Origin: Spirometra erinaceieuropaei
Lineage: Eukaryota; Platyhelminthes; Cestoda; Diphyllobothriidea; Diphyllobothriidae
Direction: 5' to 3'
DNA: 64,000 nucleotides
Assembly: GCA_902702965.1 (NCBI GenBank)
Contig: CACRXP010000029.1
Location: 152,099-216,098 of the forward strand
Shown one piece after another: positions 33,672 to 45,465 of this stretch. Both the position numbers and the translations under genes were made by a program. Below the pieces are notes generated by a model. That model was not told the origin of the DNA. It saw only the letters and a program-made list of their open reading frames with translations, and did no database searches. The stretch's first letter is position 1. The number at the start of each line of letters is the position of its first letter.

Positions 33672-35192
33672 CGGCTGGGACGATACACAGAGCGTACGAC
33701 CTTCCGGTAATTCACAAATATGAGCTAGCCCTGCGTCCAATCACGGGTATGAGAAATTCGTTCTATCACGCCATTACAAAATGGCTGGTAGAAAAGTTAA
33801 AGTTGCCCCAAAGTTATCCACGCCCTCAGTGTTTGAATGAAACCTCTGAGTTTGTCGACGCTGCCGAGAATATAAACGTTGCGGACGGAGGATTTCACCG
33901 TTAGATACATAGTTACTGTCTATCAACGTAAACGTGGCAGACTCATTAAACTACACCTGTGACGTTACTTGACGATCAAACTACAAGATAAGCATGACAG
34001 TGGAAACCATAAAATACTTATTTACATGGTGCATAAAAAATGCCTAGTTTCTCTCCCACCGTCAATCATATAGACAAGTAGATGATTTGACGATGGGTTT
34101 ACCACTTGGGACATTTCTCCCAAATGCTTTTATGGAAAAGGTCGTGAAAACGAGTTTAAAGGACATTATTAATTAATTCAACTGCTGCAGCCGGTACGCG
34201 GAAGATATTTGGCTGTCAGCTCATGCCACCGATATCGGCACCCAGGTCCAGAATCCTACCAGGACGAATATCTCGTTAAAGTTTACTGCGGAGTCTGAGG
34301 CGGATAACGAAACCGTGTTCCTCGAGGTCCTTCTACACAGAAAGGCGGATGAATCTATTTAGCACAAGGTAAGTCGAAAGAAAACGTGGACGAGACAGTA
34401 TATTAATTTTTTACAATTTCGTTTCCCTTAATCTAAAGCGAAATGAAGTCTAAGAATCGGAGGCCAGAGTGAGACGTACCTGCTCGCCCGAACCCGTTGA
34501 AACTGAGTTCTAGCAACTTCAGAACCCACCTCGCATGCCAAACATCCCACCACCGCAACTGCAGAAAAGAGAGACTTATTTCAAAGACTCCCTTTTCTAG
34601 GAGACGTTGCAAACGAATTATCAAGACGATGCCTGAAGACAGCTATCAGGAGGGCTCCGCCCGCGGAGGACTTCCGCCTACTCCTCGAAAGGGCCGGCTA
34701 CCGTTGCGGGCCACATTGTTATGCATTTGTTAATTCGCTTTCTGCTCTAGAGCAAGACAGAGGGGCAGTCTAACGAGGCGTCTGGGAAAGGGAGTATGCG
34801 ACCGATGGGTGGGTGGCTGGGTGGAGGTAAGAATTCATCAATTCCAGCCAGCGAACCCAGCGCTTTGTTTTTCAGAAGAAGTTGGTGCAGATGCTCTGTC
34901 ATCCGTGGCCATCGTCGACTCGTGGTAGTGATCGAAAGCCGCTCCAACTCCCAACGAACAGTCACGCGCGCTCCCTGTGTTCAAAATATGGACATTTTTC
35001 ACACCCTACTCCAACTCCCTCAGACCCACTGACCACAGCAAGCCGACCTCGTCATGCAATCTGGGTGAGCACGAGCGTGACTAGCTCCTGAGACACTCAA
35101 AACCTGTCTACGGCACACAAATTCATCCGCCGTGTAATTTCAGCGGCTTGGCGATGAAATCACAAAAACACGTGTTTGTCGATCCGGCCTTT
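33672..35192 (+). pseudogene. PLE family P1, copy c (heavily decayed)
   Basis: The most 5'-extended P1 copy here. Frames read YDLPVIHKYELALRPITGMR (start of the reverse transcriptase; usual form is YGLPKVHK...LRPIV) and ITKWLVEKLKLP at 33690-33800. Decayed motif B follows (VDDLTMGLPLGTFLPN near 34085), a decayed YVDD region (SRYAEDIW near 34192), FTAESEADNETVFLEVLLHR near 34285, and ATAEKRDLFQRLPFLGD near 34560. The GIY-YIG part is barely recognisable. The 3' tail (35130-35192) matches the P1 tails at 30361 and 59014. Many stops and frameshifts. Confidence 0.7.
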
Positions 35193-36960
35193 CAAGCGTA
35201 ACAGGGGAAGACTGACAGAAATTAGACAGTCTAAATATCTCTTAGTGTTAAAAGAACTCACTGAATTCCTGAAGTTTCAGATTGGACTTGCCGAGGCAAA
35301 TATGACGGCCACGGGAACGAAAAAACTGCCAGGAGATATTGCAAAATCTCTGAGACAATCCGAACCAACCATCGCCAAGATCTACGGATTGCCGAAAGTT
35401 CACAAACCTGAGGTACCACTGCGACCGATAGTATCATTAATCGGTGCGCCCAATTACAAAATTTCTAAGTGGCTATTCCACCAACTTCATCCACTTACGA
35501 GAGATTGTGCCACTTCCATTCAGAATTCCATGGAGTTTCCAGAGAAACTGAGAGACATCACAATTTCCGCGGATGAGATAATGGTCTCCTTTGATGTGGT
35601 TTCTTTGTTCACTTCCATATCATTAGATTTCGCAAGGCAATGCACAGATGAACTCCTAAAGTCCTATGACACGGATGTTCCCCCATCTGCCTTACTTGAA
35701 CTTATGGACCTTTGCTTAGAAACCAATTTTTCATTCGATCACCAATATTATCAACAACTAAAAGGTGCTCCAATGGGATCACCCATATATGGCTTTCTTG
35801 CCGAGGTGACAATGCAGAAATTGGAATCGGTGGCTCTTCCATTAGTTAACCCTAATTATGGGTACGATATGTAGACGACACGTTTGTCGTCGTTAAAACG
35901 GATCAGCTAGAAATACTCCACAACACAATCAATTCAACCGTTCCGGGAATTAAATTCACGTTGGAAAAAGAACTTGACAATAAACTCCCATTTCTAGATG
36001 TTCTCGTACAGCGTAAGACTGACGGAACATTACACACCTCCGTTTACCGCAAAGAAACATATGCAGAAATAATTCTACACTATAAGAGCAACAGTCCGAT
36101 CTCTCACAAGCGGAGTACTGTCAAAAGCCTGATACATCGAGCAAAAACACATTGCTCTGACGAAGAAAGCTACAAAGTTGAACTAAACTACCTATTTGAA
36201 TTATTTTCCCAGAACGGATACCCGAGGGATTTCGTACGTCGATGCATGAAACAACAAGAGATAAAAACAAAGGAACTAGATAGTTCCAATCAGGCGCCCA
36301 AAGCAAACACTTGGCGAATCCTTCCTTACATCAGGAATGTGTCTGAACTTGTTGAAAGACACTTGAGAAAACACCAGATAAAAGTGGCGTACAAGCCGAC
36401 GACTACTTTACGCACCCAGCTTGTACACCCTAAGGATAGGGTTGGCTATCTCGATAAAAAAGAAGTCGTCTATAAGATCCCATGCGAGGCCTGTGATGCC
36501 GTATATTGTGGCCAAACGGGAAAATTTGCCTCTACACGCATCCACGAACATCAACTAGCAGTTAAGAGGCGAGACCACTTGTCTCAAATGGCCATGCACA
36601 CTCTTGATACTGGACACAATTTCGCATGGGACAAAACTCGCATCGTCGGAGTTTGCCCATCTAAAAAAGGCCGAGAGTTTCTTGAAGCCATGCACTCCGA
36701 TGAGTCATGCATCAACAGGCATATCGAGTTAGATGCCACGTACAAGAATTTCAGAGAAAAGTGGAAGAGACGAAAGCCGATCAATACGGACTGACACATA
36801 CGACGGCAGCTTACTAGCTGAGGCACCAAATGAGTATTGATTTTGTAGCACGTTTGAAATTTTAATTGTTTTCTGCACATTTACTCTAGTCTGACGACGA
36901 CACGTGGAACCGACGTCGAAAATTTACTTAATAAAGTTTTCTCCCTTTCCCAAAGAACGT
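35193..36960 (+). mobile_element. PLE family P2, one-frameshift copy
   Basis: Penelope-like element of a different family from P1, inserted directly after the P1c tail. It is 5'-truncated before the fingers domain but otherwise continuous to a tail at about 36880-36960 (tctgacgacgacacgtgg...cttaataaag). That tail is found again as an inverted pair at 50000-50155. Confidence 0.8.
35200..36794 (+). pseudogene. P2 reverse transcriptase plus GIY-YIG endonuclease, one frameshift
   Basis: Copies element RNA and nicks target DNA. The first frame (to 35874) shows IYGLPKVHKPEVPLRPIVSL, motif A SFDVVSLFTSI (about 35590-35620) and motif B KGAPMGSPIYGFLAE (about 35762-35805). A frameshift near 35855 moves the reading into VRYVDDTFVVVK, so the catalytic YVDD is intact in sequence. 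The second frame (listed from 35961) has LPFLDVLVQRK, FELFSQNGYPRDFVRR, the linker WRILPYIRNVSELVER, and GIY-YIG VVYKIPCEACDAVYCGQTGK (about 36465-36525), with C-x2-C and YCG in place of YIG, then TRIHEH. A later RREFLE-like stretch (GREFLEAMH) probably holds the catalytic glutamate. Stop at 36792-36794. Codons past the frameshift look undamaged, so decay is recent. Confidence 0.88.
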
Positions 36961-38510
36961 TTTTGATTTCAAATATTGGGTTGAATAGATCATGAGTATC
37001 TGGGACAGTACTGAGAAACCCTGCGAAGGGACGATATCGTCGCTACCTCAGTCACACTAAGACAACATGCAGAAACTCACCCTGGGACAGTTAGCGCCGG
37101 GATCAAGGAACTTCAGAGTAACCGACGTTAGAAAACAGCTGCCATCGACCGTCATGGAAATCTCGAGAGACTGGCGTTTGTGGACTATCGGCCGACAGTC
37201 GAAAATAGGGGAATCCAGGTCAGGTGGGCTTAGCTTCAATGAAGTGTCAGCCAGTGAAGGTTAAAATCGACTTTCTGAGCAATTCGGAGAGGTTCATCTA
37301 TAGTTATCCTTCGGTACGACTTGATAAAACTCCTGTAGAGGCACTATCACTTTGCCCTAGGTTCTGAATTGCACGACGGATGCCTAAGCAATTAGAGTAA
37401 GAAATCCGATTTGGGTCCCTTCGGTCGGAGTAATTTTCTAAAAAAGGGTTTACTGTGAGAAGCCTAATCTTTAAAAACCATAAAAGATGCCTGGGACTAC
37501 GTGTATAGTTGTGTGACATTCAACATCCACAAGCTCGGAAAAAATCAGAAGTGCTTCTCGCATTACTCTTCATTTTCTCATATTACCTCAGCGTACATTT
37601 AACCAATGCCAACACACGATCCCGATGTCTATAGTCCCACTGAAACCGTACATTTGAGCCTCTTAAGAGCGTATTAGACAGCATTCATAAATGATTCTTC
37701 GGGCCGGAATTGGCAAAATCAATGAAACGCTTCAAAACTCAACACTTTTTTCCACCACGGAATCCACTAGTTACCGAAAAAGTGGAAAAAGGAATAGTTG
37801 CAAACGGGCAGAACTGTGAATAAAATGTCATTAATATTTACTTTTAAGTAAACGTCGTTTTCTTCCACAAAAACGACGCAACTTGTGTAATTCCTGCTTC
37901 AGGCAAATTAATTTACCCAGAAGCCGTGAGCAGACCGGAGAACCTCTGATGTGAGCAAAACGAGGCCTTGTTTTTATGGGCTTATCAGCACAGAAGTTAT
38001 CACTCCACATTCCGTAGTAGTTTTGATACTACCCTGCAGAAATTCTCGTGTTCTGCAAAACCGTTCTCACGTGTATATTACGCGTTTTGTCATGGGCTTT
38101 CGTATGCGGGTGGGAAGGCATTAGCACATACGAAGTTTAGAAGGGTGATATGGTGTTATGAAATCTCGCCAGCCAACACATAGCAGGACTCTCTATTATC
38201 AGCCGCGGTATATTCAAAAAATCAAAGAATTTGGATTTGGCTTTATGCGCATATAAGTCGGCTTTAAGTGCCAAAATGCCGCGCTGAAATTCAAGGGGTC
38301 GACACGTTGGCTACGTACAAGACATTTTTAAGATAGATAAAATACAGGCTAAAATATTGTGACAGAGAACAGACAGATTAGGAAATACAACGGGTTTATA
38401 TCACGTGCCCAATCCTATGAAGCGCTAGCAACTATTTTCAAGGTAAATGTAGAATTACAGGCTAAGGTCCATTTAAAGGCATCTGAATGAGGGTTTATAA
38501 AATGGTCTGC
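36961..38510. other. Unassigned stretch
   Basis: Small frames at 37057-37264, 37304-37519 and 37968-38183 show no motif. No similarity to other families was noticed. Confidence 0.4.
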
Positions 38511-38521
38511 ATGACTGACGT

Positions 38522-38563
38522 GTCTCTGATGATGGATTCGAGCAGGAATCCGAAACGTCAGGC
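38522..38563 (+). ncRNA. Hammerhead ribozyme motif (P3 family tail)
   Basis: GTCT (stem I), CTGATGA (core), GGATTC/GAATCC (six-pair stem II, loop GAGCAG), GAAA, CGTC with the cleavage site after C, AGGC (stem I). Stem III is only the two pairs A-U and C-G with no loop, so activity may need a dimer. All invariant core bases are present. It is followed by ctaataaggctc and a CTT run, the same tail as other P3 copies. Confidence 0.7.
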
Positions 38564-38739
38564 TAATAAGGCTCTTGTCTCAGCGATCGTGTCTTCTTCT
38601 TCTTCTTCAAAACAAATTACTGTCATAAATGACGCATGCTGTTTTCCTTCACGGGGTTTTCCTGCCTGTGAAAATTAGACGGCATTGTATAAAGGGTACA
38701 AGCAAACAAGAGTTAGAAAAAAATATGTATTTGAATTTA

Positions 38740-39285
38740 GCGTTTGATGCAGGATGCTACTGTCATGCTTCAGTGGCATTTTCATATAATTTTCTGTACA
38801 CGTCCTATGGCATTCAAATATAGTCTCCCAAATTCGCAGAATTTTATGAGCGGTATATGCATAACGACATAAAAATGTATGATTCTCCCTGCACGAAAAG
38901 TATGCAACTTGTAGCTCGGAAAATCCGAATGCAAGAGCAACGGCAAGTGGGGTTAAAATTGATCTGGAATTTAAAAAAAGGTTTAAAAAAGATGAAAAAA
39001 GGTTACGTTTCTTCAAGTATAAACATTTAATAAAACGTAATTTACTATCAAATATATTTGAATTTGTACGCGTGCCGAAAATCAATCATAAAAACTCTTG
39101 CCATATAAGTAATCATTTTTGCGGGATGCAATTTCCAAAGGCGGCTCTTTCGAAGGCAAGAATCCCGGCGTAACTGGAATATCCTGGCATTATGCCACAA
39201 GATAATTTATATTACAACCCTATGAAGTAATCTTTTGGAAGTGAAAACGCATTTCAGAATTTCACTCGAACTTTTGTGAATGGAT
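38740..39285. mobile_element. Foldback MITE, copy D1 (centre and right half)
   Basis: Matches the centre and right half of the MITE (tgtagctcggaaaatccgaa, aagtgaaaacgcatttcaga). The left half is missing. The minus frame at 38675-39085 is a shadow of it. Confidence 0.6.
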
Positions 39286-39599
39286 AGCGACAAAAACGAG
39301 GAAGAATGGAGGAACCAGTTCTGACGGTAATACCTAACTTCAGCACTGGCAAACTGGATATTTAAACGCTCATTTCTTGATCACTCGGCCCAAATTCGAA
39401 TGCTCCACCTTTGAGCCACGAGCTCACTTCCCTGTCCAAAGCTACTTCAATTACCACAGCTTTCTGTGTGTGCATTCCACGACAAGGAAGACGATTTCTA
39501 CATGCAAAGATTATATAGTGTCCCAGCATCCTCTTAAAAACTGCAAAGATTTTGTTTCTTAACAACACGGTTGTTGGGCATCAGCAGCTGGCCCTTTTA

Positions 39600-40215
39600 T
39601 TTCCTCTTACATTAGCTGGCCTACCTCATGAAATGTTGACCAAAATTCCGGAATGTGCTTTTGAGGAGAGAAATGACTTTTCTGGGGTCGTGATACTGAT
39701 TATCATCCAGCGCAGTCCAAAAATATTTCAGTCACAACAGGATGCCGGCTTTCGCATACTCGTCTTTCCGGCCGCCTGCAGAAACCACACTCGGCAAAAT
39801 AGGACCACTTGAGCAGTAAGTTTTTTCCCAATCAAATCCGATGGCCCTTTAAATCCAAACATATTTTGCGAAAAAACATAAGCAAATTATTTTTTCTTGA
39901 ATTAATGTTGTGGAAAATATGCCTTCCTCAATTTTATACTTCAAGAAAGGTCGCAGTTCCGTTTTAAAACTTTTTTAACTCCTGATCTGCATAAATACTT
40001 GCGTCTAGGGCTTCAAAACTAGATGCTGCACACTTTCCGTGTGAGAAACATCACTGACTTCTCTAGGCTACCGAGAATAAACCACATATGACCCATAGAA
40101 AGTTGCAACTGTTTGTACCTCAGAAGCAGCATTACCAAACGGGCGGATGCTATGCTGTATGCATACACATTTCACTGAATAAGAAACTCACAATTATAAA
40201 GCTATAAAAAACATA
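39600..40215. mobile_element. Foldback MITE, copy D2 (left half and centre)
   Basis: Starts cctacctcatgaaatgttga and follows the left half and centre of the family. The right half is missing. D1 and D2 are complementary halves separated by about 310 bp, but in the order right then left, so they are not one split copy. Confidence 0.55.
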
Positions 40216-40639
40216 CGCATTCTTCTAATGTGAAATTCTGAAGACGGCGCAATTTGCTATCAGATGACTTTGAGGAAGAGCACATTCGTGCGTGTTTTTC
40301 TTCAAATATACCTGAAGATATATAAGCGCCAAAGTTCGACCATCAAAATTCAGACTATGTAGGCACTCATTTACAACCGAGTGAGAGTTTGCAGGCGGTC
40401 CAGAAAGCAGCTCGTACAAAAGCCCATATCCAAGCGTCACTGAAATAACTTGGGGTTGCACAGCATTATAAAAAGTGATAACTCCAATTAAATGGAATTT
40501 AAAACTCATGCCGACATTTCTGGTTAACAGTTGATGAGGCGAGTAAAAGATGTTTCAGGTTTCAGCGAATACGGCGTGCAAAAAGTATTCAAAAACAGTG
40601 AATTGATTATGCTTAGTATGTGAATAAAAACCAAGCAAA

Positions 40640-42795
40640 CAGTCGGAAATTTAGACTCTCATGCAGTTGGAATTCAATAAGAACAACCAAAAAATTGCAG
40701 CGTATAGATGCATTAAGTCACATTTAGCACTTATGGCAGGATAACGCCGTCATGCGCCAATGATATTTTCACTAAACACTCGGCGGACTACCTGCTACAT
40801 TCAGACATGGTCCCCAAATTCACAAAGATATCTGATGCCTCGCATAAAGCAATTTCAGTCTTACGAGCACCGATGAATAATGCTAAGGGAAGACAAGTAA
40901 CACCCATGTCCGTTCAAGCATTCAAAAGCGTCATACTGCTCGGCGAGTGAGGCCTGAAATAATACCTCACTCCGGACCCAGCATTTCAAAACGACCCCAT
41001 CCATGGCAGATCAAACACCGGAAATTCACCATCTGCATTCCGTGCAGACAGTGTGATGAATCTCAGTGACAAATGCATAGTTTACAATAATTGCATTTTA
41101 TTCTTCCTTATCACATCGGCGTTAGTTAGATGCCGATACAGATTATATCTGCCATCAGCCTTGAATGGATTCGGAGATTAGCGGCAGAGAGCCCTGCGCG
41201 TGAGTCGCTAGCCAATATTTCAAACATCGACAAGGCCACTCTGGGTCCGATTAATGATAACTGGGTGAGGCCTAAAAGGCAACGGGAGAAGCAAACCAGT
41301 CCACATGTTGGCAAGCGGAGGGTTCTACTCCTCAGACACCCAAGGGCACCATTTCGTGCTCAATCAAATAAGTGTATGATAGTATCCGTCGGCGTTCTCT
41401 CCGCCCATAGCTGAAAAGCGTATAAGGCGATGAGATATACAGTAGAAAAAAGACTGGACAAGTCTTTATATTTGTTAGGGACCACGATAGTTGCTGAAGT
41501 TCCGCGGCGATTAAATGTTTTTGAGCGATAACCACGTGAAGAGGATCAAGAAGGCATGCGTAGGAGAATAATTACTCGAGCAGGCAGTGCGCCCACTACA
41601 TCCTTCAAAATCTGTCGTGGTCATTCTGTTCAGATGACCATCAAACGCAGACAGTCGACAGTCTCGTGATTTATATTAAACACCACCAGGACGTAGGTGT
41701 CATTAGCTGCACACTCCTAGTTAGCTGTAGGAAAATGCCCGATACGAACTGCAAAAGTTAGAACGGGTGCGTATCCTACTCTTTTTCTTGGCGAAAACCG
41801 GTGTATTGCCTTCGGCATCTGCATGCTTGCTGAAATGGCCGAAATGTCTTTGTTTCACATCTTGGTTAGACAAGTAATCACCCTGCTTCACAGGAAAATT
41901 AGACCAGCAAGTTAATAGAATAGTTGCTTAACCCACGTTGTTGGTTAATTTGCAAACGGGTTCCTACCGGATCGTCCGCCGTCTTTTGAATTCAGTATTT
42001 TCCCATGCAAAGAGATAAATTCGCAGGTATAATGTCAAGTATGAACTCCGAATTTGAGAGAAGAATTCTAACATTATTTATGTCTATTCTAGATAGATTA
42101 GATGTCCCATTTGGCCGTCGGCAGACTGCTGATGCATGTGCCAGCTCAACCTGGTTAAGTACTGATGACTGGCGCAGAGAAACAAAAAGGGAAGTCAACC
42201 AAGCATGAATTGGGGGATAATGGAAGTGTCTTCCAGGGGATGGGCAGCCTTCCCTCGAAGGTAGAATACCAAAATACCCAACTAGACACCATCTGCATAC
42301 ACTCATCGTTTTCTGCCATTGACCGTCCTCTGCGTTTTCCTTCATTGCGTTAGCTTACTGTCTGGCTTATTGCCTCACCCCTAACCACATTTCCCCTATG
42401 GCACGATCCACCGTAAAACGACAGTTAATTGAGGTCCTTCACTCTACCGCTGCTCAAAACATGAATACAAAAGGCATTCAAATCGCCCAGGCGATTCGAG
42501 TAAGCTATAACGCGACTGGCTAGGACATTGCCGAAGGGCTGAAGCTTCCTAATGTTTGCGCCATGCTGCTTATTTAAAGATTGTATACTTTCACGAACTT
42601 CGAATGTCATTAAACAGGGAAAAGTAAGGATTGATAGTAAGATTCTGAACCACAGAAGAAATCAACACGGGTATCCGTCAGAGGCTTTTGGAGCCTCTTG
42701 GATGAAGTTCCTGTGCTTCGAATAATGTGGCCATTGGGCGCTTTAGACGATGAGTATACAGTAGGCGTACCTCGGATTAAAAGCTGAGACAAGCG
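40640..42795 (+). repeat. Left arm of a long inverted duplication
   Basis: Its reverse complement is at 46205-49215 over most of its length (for example 40920-40980 with 48885-48970, 41640-41700 with 48130-48200, 42000-42100 with 47460-47530, 42200-42620 with 46390-46750, 42620-42790 with 46215-46390). The right arm is about 0.7 kb longer because of an extra block near 46750-47460. Both arms carry a Tc1-like helix-turn-helix remnant near the outer side. Confidence 0.75.
41130..41345 (+). pseudogene. Tc1-like transposase N-terminal remnant
   Basis: Encodes IRRLAAESPARESLANISNI, clearly related to the helix-turn-helix of the transposase at 12307 (IRKLAAEGIPRESLASIFNI). The catalytic domain is not recognisable downstream, where the frame breaks at once (ATLGPINDN then a basic stretch). 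It is an old relic. Confidence 0.65.
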
Positions 42796-43497
42796 CTAGC
42801 ATTAAGGCGACTCATGATGTTGGAAGAAACCTGGTACTTCTTTCAGCTTGATTGTGAAGTCTTAAATTCTATTCACATCCTAATTAATTTTCAGATCAGA
42901 AAAAGACACTTCTTGAATGTGTAGTCCCTCATTTACATTTACACTCACATATCTTTTTCCCAGTCTATTCGCAACGGACTAGAGTCCGTTTTAAAATTTG
43001 CAGGTGTAAACAATTTGGTGAAGTGTGAAATTGCTAAACGAACGCCATTATATATCCACTTAAAACCCGCCCCTTTAGGAGTTCTGGCCAAAAGTGGCAT
43101 CATATGCATTTTTTCGTAGGATCACGGTTCTGACTGATTTGACGTAAGACAGATATAGCCGTTCGGATGTGATATTAAAAACGGTTCTACCTGTCAGACT
43201 AATGCATCAGCGTCATTTCATTGACATTTACGAGCTGTTCGCTTGCTTTCAGTGTTAGACGCGGAAATCATATTTTGAGAAATGGCGGAAAGCCTATATT
43301 AAAATTTTCCAAATTTCTGGTCTTTAGGTAAGGTATCCTCGAAATAATCTCTCCAAAGCTAAGAAGCTTACTTTATGCATTAATGCTTCTCTATGGCAGG
43401 TGCCAGACTACTTCAATTTCGAAATGGCTTTTAGTTGCTCTCGAGAACGTGTCTACCGTACTACAGATGGTATTGCGCTGAATTCACGCGGGATACC
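42796..43497. other. Unassigned stretch
   Basis: Lies between the left duplication arm and MITE E. Nothing recognised. Confidence 0.4.
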
Positions 43498-44374
43498 TAC
43501 GGTAGGTGGGTTCACAGAAATTCTGAAACGCGTTTTCCCTTCGAGAGTATCCCCTAAGAAGGGTTTTCAAATTAATGCTTTTGCGGCAAAATTTTATAAT
43601 AATTCAGTTACTTCGGGATGCCGGCTTTCGAACAAATTTCCTACCGGCCGTATGCTAAAGCCGCACTCTGTTAAAAATGACTACTTCATTGGCATGAATT
43701 TTTCTCATTGATTTTCAATGCCCTTAAAAATGCAAAAGTATTCCATGGAAAAGACGCATGAAACTATTCATTCGCTTACTAAATTCGGCACAAGATTACC
43801 TCATCTTCCAATTGTACCCTCGAAAGAAGAGTAAAATTCTGTTGTTAAAAAGTTTCCGATTATGAGATTATATAACACCTTGAGATACCGGTTCATAAAA
43901 CATAGTGTCTCTGCATTTACTAAAGTTGCTTGTAAATTTTGCAATATGGTTCAAATGCGCTGCCAAATTTGATGAACACTGTATGGTTTCCTCTTAATAC
44001 CGTAGAGAAATTTATGGTTTTCCGTACGCAGAAAGTATACGGCTTGTAGCTTTTAAGTCCTGAATACAAGTACGACGGTAAGTAAGGTGAAAAATTATCC
44101 GCAAATTGGGAGGGTTTTCAAAAATCAAAGTATATGTTTTCTTTGGACAAAAAAGTGGAAGAAGACATAATTTTCTACCGAATGGGTAAAAGAAGGAATG
44201 ATGAGAAGTGGAAGCGATCGCCTGACGTTTTGGATTCTCACCTGAACCCATCAACAGTGACAGTGCCAGTAGATTAAGATTTTAAAACATCGAAAATCAT
44301 TGAGGAAAATTCATGCCACTGAAGTAGTTATTTTTTGCAGTGTGTGCTGTTTGCATGCGGCCGGAAAGGAGTTT

Positions 44375-44580
44375 TGAAGAAGAAGAAGAAGAAGAAGACA
44401 CGATCGCCGGGACAAGTGCTTTATTAGCCTGACGTTTCGGATTCCTGCCCGGATCCATCATCAGAGACTGATGATGGATTCGGGCAGGAATCCGAAAAGT
44501 CAGGCTAATAGAGCACTTGTCCCGGCGATCGTTTCCTCATCTTCAAGACTGCTTCCTGGGACTCGTCTCTTTGCTTCTAT
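44375..44580. mobile_element. 206-bp palindromic P3-derived insertion with 12-bp target duplication
   Basis: Flanked by GGAAAGGAGTTT on both sides (44363-44374 and 44581-44592), which is a single copy in the other MITEs. Inside, 44401-44463 and 44469-44531 are inverted copies (60 of 63 matching) around GAGAC. Each arm is the hammerhead-bearing tail of PLE P3. After the right arm comes a unique 3' end reading gactcgtctctttgcttcta. It has no coding sequence. Confidence 0.8.
44427..44468 (-). ncRNA. Hammerhead ribozyme motif, left arm of palindrome
   Basis: Minus strand: GTCT, CTGATGA, stem II GGATCC/GAATCC (one mismatch), GAAA, CGTC, AGGC. The core is intact. The opposite arm (44468-44510, plus strand) has the same core but AGTC in place of CGTC and lacks the stem I partner, because the palindrome centre replaces it. 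Confidence 0.65.
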
Positions 44581-44744
44581 TGGAAAGGAGTTTCTCTAAA
44601 AGCCGGCATCCTAAAGTAATTGAATTATTATAAAATTGTACTGTAAGATGATTAATTTTAAAACCCTACCCAAGTACTCTTTTCGTGAGGGAAAGACGTT
44701 TCAGAATTTCGGTCAACATTTCATGAGTTAGCACAGTTACTGTA

Positions 44745-44890
44745 CTATCGTGTCTTAACCTGAACCCTAACTCTGACCCTAGCACTAACGCACCTTATCC
44801 TCACCTTAATCCCCCTAACGCTAATCCCAAATCTAACCTCCCTGAAATTTAGCTTTCTGTCACCTGTAGTACGGGGGGTATTTAGTCCCA
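44745..44890 (-). repeat. Degenerate telomere-like stretch (T4)
   Basis: CCTAA/CCCTAA-type repeats on the plus strand (TTAGG-type on the minus) immediately right of MITE E. The left side ends at MITE E without a visible inverted repeat. The right side reads tagtacggggggtatttag. Confidence 0.5.
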
Positions 44891-45301
44891 CGTCCTAGGG
44901 CCTATGCAATTTTCAGGTATATAGGCTTCTAAGCAGAGGATCCTACATGTAAGTTTATCCTATTGGTTGATTCGAACCTAGTGCCAGATTGTCGATTCTG
45001 CCTAAAACCGATTTGACCAATAAACTTGGTGCGCGAACACCCTGCCCAACGTGGCATCGTTCCGTACACAACTTGCCAATCCCCAAACATATCTGCCTGT
45101 TTAAAGTGATGTGTACACTTCAATGGTTTCCTTTTCTAAGGCAGATATCATTAAAGCATCATAAGTAATACATGGTACAATTGCAATTCACCATTTTACA
45201 TCGCAGTGAATGAAATCACTTGCAGGCGGTTTTGCCCGGTGGACTGATTTTAAGGGAATCGTGAGAGAAATGCGGAAATAGCAAACGTTTAGGTAGATTT
45301 C
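44891..45301. other. Unassigned stretch
   Basis: A minus frame at 44929-45123 has no motif. Nothing else seen. Confidence 0.4.
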
Positions 45302-45465
45302 GAATAATTTGTTCTGACTCAGCCGTGAAAAACTCGGCGACTTCGGTGGGAGCCGATTTCACCAAACCAAGGAGGGGACTTACCCTTGCTGTTGGGGTTT
45401 AAAATACCACCCAATTCGCCGAGTTTTTCACAGTGGGGTCAAAATAAGCATGTAGCAGACAAAAT
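45302..45465. repeat. S2 SINE tails as an inverted pair
   Basis: Minus-strand S2 tail at 45302-45365 and plus-strand S2 B-box plus tail (gagtttttcacagtggggtc) at 45385-45465. The two halves point away from each other, a head-to-head pair as in S1 and P3. Confidence 0.55.

Larger units (their letters stand above)
43500..44742. mobile_element. Foldback MITE, copy E, carrying two P3-derived insertions
   Basis: TA flanks at 43498-43499 and 44743-44744. The MITE is lengthened to 1243 bp by a decayed P3 tail near 44205-44280 (agcgatcgcctgacgttttg) and by the palindromic insertion 44375-44580. The plus frame 43400-43711 and minus frame 44012-44254 are shadows. Confidence 0.75.

Noticed and set aside
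42005..42345. Overlapping frames of 67 and 117 codons in the left duplication arm
   Set aside because: The equivalent right-arm sequence (46640-47530) breaks both frames, so neither is conserved.
44215..44262. Further hammerhead ribozyme near 44.2 kb
   Set aside because: P3 tail is recognisable, but core bases are lost (CCAAAACGTC and a changed CTGATGA), so it is listed only as decayed tail.
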